From Peptoniphilus_A sp001811425 (GTDB lineage: Bacteria; Bacillota; Clostridia; Tissierellales; Peptoniphilaceae): DNA of 64,000 nt. The stretch lies in contig NZ_KV804709.1 in NCBI RefSeq assembly GCF_001811425.1, positions 72,107 through 136,106 of the forward strand. Direction: 5' to 3'. Position numbers and translations under genes: made by a program. The notes beneath the pieces are model-generated. The model had not been told where the DNA came from. It saw nothing but the letters and a program-made list of their open reading frames with translations, and did no database searches. This document shows positions 26,403 through 33,633 of the stretch, in pieces; position 1 is the stretch's first letter; every line of letters begins with the position of its first letter.

Positions 26403-28406
26403 TTATTTTGAAAGTTTTGAAATAATTTGTGCAACTTCTGCCCTTGTCAAGTTTGCCTTTGGAGAGAACTTGTTATTTGAAGTGCCGCTTAAAATTTCCT
26501 TGTTAGCTAGGAATTGGATGTCTTCAAAAGCCCAGTCAGAAATTTCTTTTTCGTCGTCAAAGACAAAAAGCTTTTGAGTTGCAGCATCATCGCCCATTAG
26601 TTTTAGATAAGATGCTAAAATGTGAGCCATTTCTTCACGAGTGATTTCTTCTGTTGCTAGAGCCTTTGAAGTCTTTGGAAGAAGTTTATTTTCTACAGCC
26701 CAATTCATGTATTCAGTGTAGAATTTTCCTGCTTCGATGTTCTTATCCTTAACTTCAGCAAATTTTTTAGTGTCAACATTTCCTAGTCTTCCCAAAATTG
26801 TTACAAATTCTCCACGAGTGATCTTGTCATTTGGAGAGAATTTAAGGTCAGATGTGCCAACCATTAATTTTTTGTTCATGGCTTCGATAATTGGTTTTCT
26901 TGCCCAGTGGTCGATTAAGTCAGTCTTTGAAACTTTAGAAAGTTCGCCTTGAAGTCCCTTTTCAAATTCAAATACTTCTTTTTCCCATTCCATTGTCTTT
27001 GCAGTAGAAAATTCTGCTGCCTTAGCCTTGTCTTTAGAGTAAAGGGCAATCCATTCTTTTTCAACTTCTGGAAGTTCTTTCATAACTTTTTCTTCGAAAT
27101 CAGTTACTTTCTTGCGAGTTGCTTCGCCAAGTTCTTCCCTATTTCCTGATACTAAATCATTTACAGATGAGCCAACCCAGTAATATGAATTTGCATCGTA
27201 AATTGGGGCGTTATTTTTTGCTTCAGCTGTAGAATCGTTGATGTCAGGGAAAATTGGAATCCAAGGAATATTTAATGGGCTTCCTAGAGTCATCCACATG
27301 ATGCCAGGTGCATCCTTTGGATAGCCCTCTTTAATTTGGAAGATATGAGCTTGCATTGTGTTAATTGATCCAATTGGTCTCTTGTGAGTCTTTGGATTTG
27401 CTTTTCTTTCAGCCTTGTTGTCTGATGGAATATATTCTGTTCCTTCAAATCTATTTCTAAATACATTTAGGGCATGTTCAATTGTAATTTTTTCTGAGTC
27501 CTTAGAAAGGTCATTTAATAGTTCAAACCTATCTGCATCGTAAGGAACTTTTGAATTAGGGTCTAAGTCGTGAATACCAGACCAAACTCTTGAACGGCTA
27601 GTGTCAGAAATTTCCTTTGGACCATAAGAGCCAGCCATGTCCATTAAGCCGTCTGCTGTTTCCTTATAAGTCTTTGCCTTCTTTGCAACTTCAACAATGT
27701 CTTTTGATGCAATTACATTTTCCTTGTCCTTAAGGTCAACGCCACCTAGCCAATAATCGTTAGGGAAAATACTGAACTTGTCGGCAGGATATTTTATAGC
27801 AACATATTGGTGGCCAGAATAAATTTCCATGTACCAAACTTCATTTTGGTCTCCAAAGGCTACGATGTCGCCCATGGAAGCGCCTTGCTTGTCAATTGTG
27901 TCAGCTAAAAGTTCAATTGCTCCCCTAGCAGACTTTGCATGTGCAAGTAAAAATGTAGTCATGCTTGCTTCGTTAACGCCATTCTTAACAAATGGGTCTG
28001 CCTTTTCAATTTCTTCTGATGGGTCAGCAGAAACTGTACAGAAAATGCCAACACCAGCTTCGTTGTAGCCAGCTGCATCATAAACGCCTTGTTCCATTTC
28101 CTTTGGCTTAGCAGAAGAGTCTGGAGTTGAGAAGAATTTTAGGGAGTCTTCTGGGTGTATGTATTCAAATCCATTGTTTACGTCCACAAGCTTGCTGCCC
28201 TTTTTAAATTCTCCGCGAGGGTGACATACAAGTCTCATAGTTCTATTTCTTTGATAGTCTTCAGTTCTACCAAAGATAAAAGATCCGTCAGCTGTAAGGT
28301 CCTTTCCTACAATAATTCCTGTGCAGGCAAAAGTTGGAACTGCCATGGAAAGAACTAGGGTAGAGGCAAGACCTGCCACTAATAATTTTTTCTTACTATT
28401 TTTCAT
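26403..28406 (-). CDS. exported C69-family dipeptidase with C-terminal SLH domains
   Basis: 667 residues. Residues 1-27 are a signal peptide ending VPTFA. The next residue, C28, begins CTGIIVG, the conserved N-terminal nucleophile motif of peptidase family C69 (PepD-type, Ntn hydrolase). The GRTEDY motif follows. Family catalytic domain to about residue 480. From about 485 there are SLH-type repeats (FSPNDKITRGEF; EITREEMAHILASYL; FSPKANLTRAEVAQI), so the enzyme should sit on the cell wall and cleave dipeptides or small peptides outside the cell. Cleavage by signal peptidase would directly expose the catalytic cysteine. Start ATG 28406 is behind AGGAGG; the leader carries a dyad (28429-28477). 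Confidence 0.9.
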   Translation of the reverse strand: MKNSKKKLLVAGLASTLVLSMAVPTFACTGIIVGKDLTADGSFIFGRTEDYQRNRTMRLVCHPRGEFKKGSKLVDVNNGFEYIHPEDSLKFFSTPDSSAKPKEMEQGVYDAAGYNEAGVGIFCTVSADPSEEIEKADPFVKNGVNEASMTTFLLAHAKSARGAIELLADTIDKQGASMGDIVAFGDQNEVWYMEIYSGHQYVAIKYPADKFSIFPNDYWLGGVDLKDKENVIASKDIVEVAKKAKTYKETADGLMDMAGSYGPKEISDTSRSRVWSGIHDLDPNSKVPYDADRFELLNDLSKDSEKITIEHALNVFRNRFEGTEYIPSDNKAERKANPKTHKRPIGSINTMQAHIFQIKEGYPKDAPGIMWMTLGSPLNIPWIPIFPDINDSTAEAKNNAPIYDANSYYWVGSSVNDLVSGNREELGEATRKKVTDFEEKVMKELPEVEKEWIALYSKDKAKAAEFSTAKTMEWEKEVFEFEKGLQGELSKVSKTDLIDHWARKPIIEAMNKKLMVGTSDLKFSPNDKITRGEFVTILGRLGNVDTKKFAEVKDKNIEAGKFYTEYMNWAVENKLLPKTSKALATEEITREEMAHILASYLKLMGDDAATQKLFVFDDEKEISDWAFEDIQFLANKEILSGTSNNKFSPKANLTRAEVAQIISKLSK

Positions 28407-28428
28407 AATAGCCTCCTATTAAAAATTT

Positions 28429-28477
28429 TCTCTTAATAAAATTGTTTTCCTTGTGAATAAATACAATTTTTAAGAGA
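28429..28477. promoter_or_regulatory. long dyad in the leader of the dipeptidase gene
   Basis: Plus-strand TCTCTTAATAAAATTGT (28429-28445) and ACAATTTTTAAGAGA (28463-28477) are inverse of each other except for two inserted bases, with 17 bases between. The dyad lies between the minus-strand -10 (28490-28495) and the ribosome site, so it would be at the 5' end of the mRNA as a hairpin, or serve as a repressor site. Confidence 0.55.
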
Positions 28478-28489
28478 AAGACTAAATAT

Positions 28490-28518
28490 AAATTACCACC
28501 TCATTACCATTAAGTCAA
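28490..28518 (-). promoter_or_regulatory. promoter of the dipeptidase gene
   Basis: On the minus strand TTGACT (plus 28513-28518), a 17-base spacer, TAATTT (plus 28490-28495). Confidence 0.6.
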
Positions 28519-28601
28519 TGTTTTTATTGGTGCACAATTATTCGTCGCTATAGTGAAGAAAAAGGTTTGCACTATTTTACTTTTGAAGAAGAGTCAAGCC
28601 T

Positions 28602-28631
28602 TTGAAAGATAAAGCCTTATTTGGGTATAAG
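28602..28631 (+). promoter_or_regulatory. promoter of msrAB
   Basis: TTGAAA (28602-28607), an 18-base spacer, TATAAG (28626-28631); ATG at 28647. Confidence 0.55.
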
Positions 28632-28646
28632 TAAATAGGTGATTAT

Positions 28647-29585
28647 ATGAAAAATATTAAAGTTATATATTTAGCTGGGGGATGCTTTTGGGGCACTGAA
28701 GCTTATTTTAAAAAATTAAGGGGAATTGCAAAGACTCTCGTAGGCTATGCCAATGGCGATAGTGACGAAACATCTTATGAAATTGTGGCAAGGACTGACC
28801 ACGCAGAGACAGTGAAAATTTATTACGATTTTTCAAGAATTTCTCTCACAGAAATTCTCCTCCACTATTTTAGGATTATAAATCCAAAGTCCATAAATAG
28901 ACAGGGTAACGACATGGGAAGGCAGTACCGCACTGGAATTTATTGGGAAGAAGGAGACTCTGAGTCCGAAGAAATAGTTAGAGACTTTATAAAATATGAG
29001 GAAGAAAAAATTGGAAAAGTAGCAGTGGAAATTTCTCCCCTTAAAAATTTTGTCAAGGCAGAGGACTACCACCAAGACTACCTAGACAAGAATCCAAGCG
29101 GCTATTGCCATGTGAACTTAAGTAGGGCAGAAGACCCAATAATTGATGATGACAGAAAATTTCTTGAGGATAAAAAAGGTCAGCTTGACGATCTTTCCTA
29201 CAATGTCATGGCAAAAGCAGGCACTGAAAGACCCTTTACCAGCAAGTTAAATGACGAGTACAGAAGGGGAATCTATGTAGATAAGCTTTCTAAGAAGCCT
29301 CTTTTTGCATCAAGTGACAAATTTGAATCTGGCTGCGGCTGGCCATCCTTTTCTCGACCAATTGTGTCAAATTATTTAGATGAAAATGTAGACACTTCCT
29401 TTGGCATGGTGAGAACTGAAGTGAGATCAATTTCTTCAGATTCCCACCTTGGTCATGTCTTCGGTGACGGACCAAGTGACAAGGGCGGGCTTAGGTACTG
29501 CATAAATGGTGCAGCCCTGGAATTTATTCCCTATGAAGAAATGGATGAGAAAGGATATTCAGATTATAAAATTTTTGTTAAGTGA
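28647..29585 (+). CDS. msrAB: bifunctional peptide-methionine sulfoxide reductase MsrA-MsrB
   Basis: 312 residues. Repairs oxidised methionine in proteins: the N-terminal MsrA half reduces the S-form and the C-terminal MsrB half the R-form. MsrA signature GCFWGTEAYF at about residues 13-22 with the nucleophile in GCFWG. MsrB about 190-312 with ESGCGWPSF and the catalytic cysteine in RYCING. The CxxC zinc pairs of many MsrB proteins are absent (GIYVDKLSKKPLF in their place), so this is the zinc-free type. No signal peptide, so cytoplasmic. Monocistronic, between its own promoter and terminator. With nrdAB this suggests real exposure to oxygen or oxidants. Confidence 0.95.
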   Translation: MKNIKVIYLAGGCFWGTEAYFKKLRGIAKTLVGYANGDSDETSYEIVARTDHAETVKIYYDFSRISLTEILLHYFRIINPKSINRQGNDMGRQYRTGIYWEEGDSESEEIVRDFIKYEEEKIGKVAVEISPLKNFVKAEDYHQDYLDKNPSGYCHVNLSRAEDPIIDDDRKFLEDKKGQLDDLSYNVMAKAGTERPFTSKLNDEYRRGIYVDKLSKKPLFASSDKFESGCGWPSFSRPIVSNYLDENVDTSFGMVRTEVRSISSDSHLGHVFGDGPSDKGGLRYCINGAALEFIPYEEMDEKGYSDYKIFVK

Positions 29586-29598
29586 ATAAATTTTTTTG

Positions 29599-29632
29599 AG
29601 GACCTAATTAAATAAGAGGGTCCTTTATTTTT
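29599..29632 (+). terminator. terminator of msrAB
   Basis: AGGACC (29599-29604), loop, GGTCCT (29619-29624), then a T-rich tract. Confidence 0.8.
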
Positions 29633-29688
29633 ATAAAAATTCTCTATTTTTAAAGAATTTATGTGGATAAATGAAGATCAGACTCTAT

Positions 29689-29749
29689 AGTTTAGTATAT
29701 TACTAAGCTCAAATTTTACATTGAAAAAGGCTTTTTGATATGGTAATCT
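29689..29749 (+). promoter_or_regulatory. promoter of the glutaminase operon with an upstream dyad
   Basis: TTGAAA (29721-29726), a 17-base spacer, TAATCT (29744-29749). Just upstream, AGTTTAGTA and TACTAAGCT around TAT (29689-29709) form a dyad with one mismatch, placed where an activator or repressor could bind. No regulator gene is adjacent. Confidence 0.5.
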
Positions 29750-29788
29750 AATTATTAGAGGAAAACAATCCCAAATAAATATAAGGAG

Positions 29789-30721
29789 GTGAGAAAAATA
29801 GTTTATAGAGAGGAAATTTTAGAAGAAGCTCTCAACTTAGGTAGGAAATACTTACACGAGGGAGCTGTTGCAGATTACATTCCTGAGCTTGCAAAGGTTG
29901 ATGCAAATAAGGTTGCAATTTCAACAATTGAAGATGGAAAATTGACAAGCGTTGGCGATTCAAAAGTAAGGTTTTCAATTCAATCAATTGTAAAGGTAAT
30001 TTTATATTCCCTTGCCATGAAAAATTACAAGGTCGCTGAACTTAAAAAATATGTTGGTGTTAGACCATCTGCAAAGCCTTTTAACAGCGTCATTGAACTA
30101 GAACTTTCTGAAAAGAGAATACCAGTTAATCCTTTTATCAATGCTGGAGCAATTATTATAGTAGCTATTTTATATAATGTTTACAGAGAAAAAACTTTTG
30201 ATGTTATTCTTGAAAAGACAAGTGAGTTTCTAGGAGAAGAAGTGGACTACAGCAGAGAAATTGCTCAGTCAGAAAAAGAATCTTCTTTCACAAATAGGAC
30301 CCTAATTTATTTAATGTTAGCTAAGGGACTTTTGCCAAGTGACACAAAGGTAGAGGAAGTCTTAGATACATATTTTAAAGCTTGTTCCATTCTTGTCAAC
30401 ACAGAAAACTTGGCTCACATGTCCTATGTCATTTCCAATGACGGTATTGACCTAGAAGGCAAAGAGATTATAACAGCAAGGGAAGCGAGAGTTTTAAGGT
30501 CCCTTATGGCAACTTGCGGAACTTATGACTATTCAGGAGATTTTGCAATTAGAGTTGGACTTCCTGCTAAATCAGGTGTGGGTGGCGGAATAGTTACTGC
30601 ATCAAAAAATAAAACAGGACTTGCAGTATATGCACCAAGACTTGACAAGCACGGAAACTCTTACTCTGGAGTTAGAATGTTAGAATTTTTATCAAATGAA
30701 TTAGACTTATCAATTTATTAG
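29789..30721 (+). CDS. glsA: glutaminase A
   Basis: About 310 residues. Hydrolyses glutamine to glutamate and ammonia in the cytoplasm. Serine-dependent beta-lactamase-like fold: the Ser-x-x-Lys dyad is SIVK (S66/K69 from the GTG start) in FSIQSIVKV; VNPFINAGA, GLPAKSGVGGGI and the ADYIPELAK N-terminal motif are also standard. Start: a GTG at 29789 lies inside the ribosome site AAGGAGGTGA, so initiation there is hard to picture. The codon spaced 8 bases from GGAGG is ATA at 29798. No ATG exists between the upstream stop (29756) and that point. The AGCS transporter gene follows after 11 bases, the same pairing as glsA-glnT of B. subtilis. Confidence 0.93.
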   Translation: MRKIVYREEILEEALNLGRKYLHEGAVADYIPELAKVDANKVAISTIEDGKLTSVGDSKVRFSIQSIVKVILYSLAMKNYKVAELKKYVGVRPSAKPFNSVIELELSEKRIPVNPFINAGAIIIVAILYNVYREKTFDVILEKTSEFLGEEVDYSREIAQSEKESSFTNRTLIYLMLAKGLLPSDTKVEEVLDTYFKACSILVNTENLAHMSYVISNDGIDLEGKEIITAREARVLRSLMATCGTYDYSGDFAIRVGLPAKSGVGGGIVTASKNKTGLAVYAPRLDKHGNSYSGVRMLEFLSNELDLSIY

Positions 30722-30732
30722 AGAGGTGGAAA

Positions 30733-32136
30733 ATGAGAGAATTACTTTCAGCCGTTAATGGCGTTTTATATTATCCAATACTTATTATAGTATTACTTGC
30801 TTGTGGATTTTATTTCACAATTAGAACAAAATTTATACAATTTGGATTATTAGGTGAAGCTTTTAAAGTAATAACAGAAAAGCCAGAAGGAAAAGATGAT
30901 GTATCTTCCTTCCAAGCACTTATGGTATCAACTGCATCAAGAGTAGGTACTGGTAATATCGTTGGTGTTGCCAATGCAATTTGTCTTGGTGGACCAGGAG
31001 CAGTATTCTGGATGTGGATCATTGCACTTATTGGTGGTGCATCAGCTTTTATTGAATCAACACTTGCACAAATTTATAAAAAAAGAGGATCTGACGGAGT
31101 ATCCTATGGTGGACCTTCATACTACATCGAAAATGCAATTGGCTCAAGAGGACTTGGAGTTCTATTTGCAGTAGCACTTATAGCAACTTACGCAGTAGGA
31201 TTTAACATGCTTGCATCCTTCAATCTTCAAGACTCCTTTAGAGTATATGACTTCTATGTAACAGGAAAAACTTCTTGGATGATAGGTGCTGTACTTGCCC
31301 TAATCGCAGGATATTGTATCCTTGGCGGTGGCAAGAGAATAATAAAATTCACATCTTTATTAGTACCAGTCATGGGTGTTATTTTCGTAATCATGGCACT
31401 TGTAATGATAGTTATAAACATTAAAAATGTTCCAGCAATGTTTGGAATGATCTTTAAAGATGCTTTTAACTTCAAGGCAATCTTTGGTGGAGTTGCAGGT
31501 TCAGCATTAGTAGAAGGTATTAAGAGAGGTCTTTACTCTAACGAAGCTGGTATGGGTTCTGCTCCAAACGCAGCAGCATCAGCATCAGTATCTCACCCTG
31601 TAAAACAAGGTTTAGTACAAATGATTTCTGTATTCCTAGACACAATTGTAATTTGTTCAGCAACTGCCTTTATGTCACTTTCATCAGGAATAGCTCCAAC
31701 TGAAGAATTAGCAGGAGCACCATTTGTTCAAGCATCACTTTCAACAGTATTTGGACCTTACGGAAACATATTCATAACAGTTTCCCTTGCCCTATTTGCT
31801 TTCACAACACTACTTGGAAACCTATACTACGTTGATTCTTGTTTAACTTACCTTAATAAGAAAACACCTTCAAAGACATTTATGCTTAGCTACAGAATTA
31901 TAGCAATCATATTAATCTTTGTAGGAGCTGGTATGGAAATGTCACTTGCATGGGATGTTGCCGACTTCTTAATGGGAGTTATGTGCTTAATCAACATTCC
32001 ATCAATTTTATATCTTGGAAGCATTGCACTTAAAGCTCTTGAAGACTATAAGAAACAAAGAGCCGAAGGCAAGAACCCAGTATTTAAGGCAGAAGCAGTT
32101 GGCATCGACACTTCAAAACTAGACTACTGGAAATAA
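30733..32136 (+). CDS. AGCS-family sodium:amino-acid symporter (alanine/glycine/glutamine)
   Basis: 467 residues, about 11 membrane helices. The AGCS signature is clear in GTGNIVGVANAICLGGPGAVF and in GLYSNEAGMGSAPNAAA. It takes up a small neutral amino acid with sodium. Being directly behind glutaminase (11-base gap, AGAGGTGG ribosome site, shared terminator) makes glutamine the likeliest substrate: import followed by deamidation to feed glutamate and nitrogen pools. The family alone would also allow alanine or glycine. Normal length, no anomalies. Confidence 0.93.
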   Translation: MRELLSAVNGVLYYPILIIVLLACGFYFTIRTKFIQFGLLGEAFKVITEKPEGKDDVSSFQALMVSTASRVGTGNIVGVANAICLGGPGAVFWMWIIALIGGASAFIESTLAQIYKKRGSDGVSYGGPSYYIENAIGSRGLGVLFAVALIATYAVGFNMLASFNLQDSFRVYDFYVTGKTSWMIGAVLALIAGYCILGGGKRIIKFTSLLVPVMGVIFVIMALVMIVINIKNVPAMFGMIFKDAFNFKAIFGGVAGSALVEGIKRGLYSNEAGMGSAPNAAASASVSHPVKQGLVQMISVFLDTIVICSATAFMSLSSGIAPTEELAGAPFVQASLSTVFGPYGNIFITVSLALFAFTTLLGNLYYVDSCLTYLNKKTPSKTFMLSYRIIAIILIFVGAGMEMSLAWDVADFLMGVMCLINIPSILYLGSIALKALEDYKKQRAEGKNPVFKAEAVGIDTSKLDYWK

Positions 32137-32178
32137 TTTTTTCAATAATAATTTTGAAAAATTTGCTAAATAAAAAAT

Positions 32179-32216
32179 TTGGACCTAGGTTTATAACTTA
32201 GGTCCAATTTTTTTGC
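32179..32216 (+). terminator. terminator of the glsA-AGCS operon
   Basis: TTGGACCTA (32179-32187) pairs with TAGGTCCAA (32199-32207), followed by seven T. A weaker inverted repeat, TTAGATGG/CCATCTAA (32227-32273), lies just beyond. Confidence 0.9.
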
Positions 32217-32309
32217 AAAATTTTAATTAGATGGGGGAATTTTTAAGAATAAAAACTTCTAAGAACCATCTAAAATTTTAAAGATAAGGGGAAAATTTGT
32301 TGACGGTCT

Positions 32310-32340
32310 AAAAAAGCTCAGGCCTTCTCGCTTTGAGCCT
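32310..32340 (-). terminator. terminator of the esterase gene
   Basis: On the minus strand GGCTCA and TGAGC (plus 32334-32339 and 32316-32320) pair, followed by six T. Confidence 0.7.
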
Positions 32341-32346
32341 TTGTTT

Positions 32347-33252
32347 TTACTTTAAAATTTTTATTATCTCCTCTTGTGCATCTCTTCCTTCTTTGAAGAT
32401 TGACAAAAGTGGATAGCAGTGGCAAAGTCCCTCGCCCACAATTATTTTATACTTTATGCCATAATTTTTTAGGGCTTTCTCAAATAGTGGGGCAATGGCA
32501 TAGATTACTTCCCTTGATCCAAAGTAGAGGTAGGTCATGGGGAAGTCCTTAAAGTTTCCCCTAAAGGGATAGAGCATGTAGTCTGGTACAGCTTTTCCCT
32601 TTGTCATAATATTTTTTGCAGTTTCAAAATATTTATAGTCAACTATAATATCTTTTTCGTTTAATTTTTTAAGATTATCCATGTCAAGCTCTTCACATAG
32701 ACAGCCACCTGGGGAAGACGCGATTATTTCTTTTGGCATCCTTATGTCCAACTTGTTTTCGTTTATGTAAAGGCAAATTCCAAGAGCAAGGGAGGCTCCA
32801 GATGAAAATCCAATAAGAGAAAGGGGCTCTTTATCTTCTTCATTGTAGGTTCTTGTCATCTCTTCATAAACTTTTACCGTTGAAGCATAAGCCTTTACTA
32901 TGCTGTTTTCTATGCAAAGTGGATAGAAGTAAAACCAGACATCCTTCCCCGTCTCGTGGCAAATTTTTTTCGCAAGATTTAAATCTCTCTTGTCGGGATT
33001 TGTTATGTAGCCGCCGCCAAACAAGTATAAAATAGCCCCAGCCTTTTTATTTTTTGAGTGAAGAATGATTAGTCTTTGGGACAAAAATATTTTATCTTCA
33101 AAATAAAGATCCTCTTCATCAAAAACTTTAAAGCTTGGCTTTTGATTTTGCCTTCTGGCATAATTTAAAATTTTGTCCTCTGGAAGTAGAAATATTTTTT
33201 TAAGTCTAATTAATTTTACAAATTTTTCAAGAATTTTATATGTAAAGCTCAT
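32347..33252 (-). CDS. alpha/beta-hydrolase (HSL-type esterase/lipase-like)
   Basis: 301 residues. Alpha/beta-hydrolase fold-3 pattern: an oxyanion-hole motif FGGGY near residue 75 (the HGG-type position), the nucleophile elbow GFSSG near 150 (GxSxG), a probable acid in the YFGSRE region and the histidine in GLCHCYP near the C-terminus. Likely a cytoplasmic carboxylesterase; natural substrate unknown. No signal peptide. Starts with ATG behind AGGGAGG, alone on the minus strand between two plus-strand units. Confidence 0.8.
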   Translation of the reverse strand: MSFTYKILEKFVKLIRLKKIFLLPEDKILNYARRQNQKPSFKVFDEEDLYFEDKIFLSQRLIILHSKNKKAGAILYLFGGGYITNPDKRDLNLAKKICHETGKDVWFYFYPLCIENSIVKAYASTVKVYEEMTRTYNEEDKEPLSLIGFSSGASLALGICLYINENKLDIRMPKEIIASSPGGCLCEELDMDNLKKLNEKDIIVDYKYFETAKNIMTKGKAVPDYMLYPFRGNFKDFPMTYLYFGSREVIYAIAPLFEKALKNYGIKYKIIVGEGLCHCYPLLSIFKEGRDAQEEIIKILK

Positions 33253-33458
33253 GGCGACCTCCCTATTTTCAAGGCGATTTTATCACTTTGAGAAAAAGAA
33301 ATTTATAAAAAACTTGGCGTAATTTATTTAATTTTAAAGAAATACATCTTGCAAGCAAAAGGTGCACCTCTAATAGTTTTCTACTACATCATAAATTAGA
33401 AAAATTAATCCACCAAGAGTGTTTTTTTATATTGAAATAGATTTAAAGAAGCCCTTGT

Positions 33459-33464
33459 GATAAT
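33459..33464 (+). promoter_or_regulatory. probable extended -10 promoter of the mgtE leader
   Basis: TG-T-GATAAT (33456-33464) is an extended -10 type. TTGAAA at 33432 is too far upstream (21-base spacer) to be a normal -35. Of the rest of the 381-base gap between 33252 and 33634, the part before 33420 is A/T-rich; only a 10-bp palindrome (AGGTGCACCT, 33360-33369) stands out. Confidence 0.4.
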
Positions 33465-33488
33465 ATAAATGTATATGGAGGTGTTTAC

Positions 33489-33554
33489 ATGGATACCAGT
33501 CGACCCTGGAAAAATGTATTAGTCTATGCGATAAAGGAAGATCTAAAGATTTAG
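33489..33554 (+). CDS. putative 21-residue leader peptide in front of mgtE
   Basis: ATG 33489 sits 6 bases after GGAGGTG and opens a 21-codon frame, MDTSRPWKNVLVYAIKEDLKI, ending TAG 33554. The ribosome site is as good as that of any gene here. The last third of the frame (33522-33537) is also the 5' strand of a long pairing with the terminator region (see next entry), so ribosome position on this frame could decide which RNA fold forms. No known leader peptide is recognised. Confidence 0.5.
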   Translation: MDTSRPWKNVLVYAIKEDLKI

Positions 33555-33610
33555 CAAGAGCTAAGTCTATTTAAGTATGCCTCTTTACCGCCTAGACAGC
33601 GGCTTTTTTT
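33522..33610 (+). promoter_or_regulatory. terminator/antiterminator-like switch in the mgtE leader
   Basis: Bases 33522-33537 pair with 33582-33597 (13 Watson-Crick pairs and one GU, two mismatches). The same 3' segment takes part in a short hairpin CCGC (33588-33591) with GCGG (33599-33602), loop of 7, followed by C and seven T (33604-33610), a weak intrinsic terminator. The two folds exclude each other. Inside the long helix is a small hairpin TTAGC-AAGA-GCTAA (33551-33564). No motif of the M-box (ykoK), T-box or yybP-ykoY elements was recognised. Confidence 0.55.
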
Positions 33611-33633
33611 ATGCAAAAATTTAAGGAGGCTTT

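Noticed and set aside
29662..29670. Perfect DnaA box (TGTGGATAA) upstream of glsA
   Set aside because: Isolated; one such 9-mer is expected by chance in a window of this size and composition.
33471..33633. T-box or M-box riboswitch before mgtE
   Set aside because: No T-box antiterminator motif and none of the conserved M-box sequences could be found.
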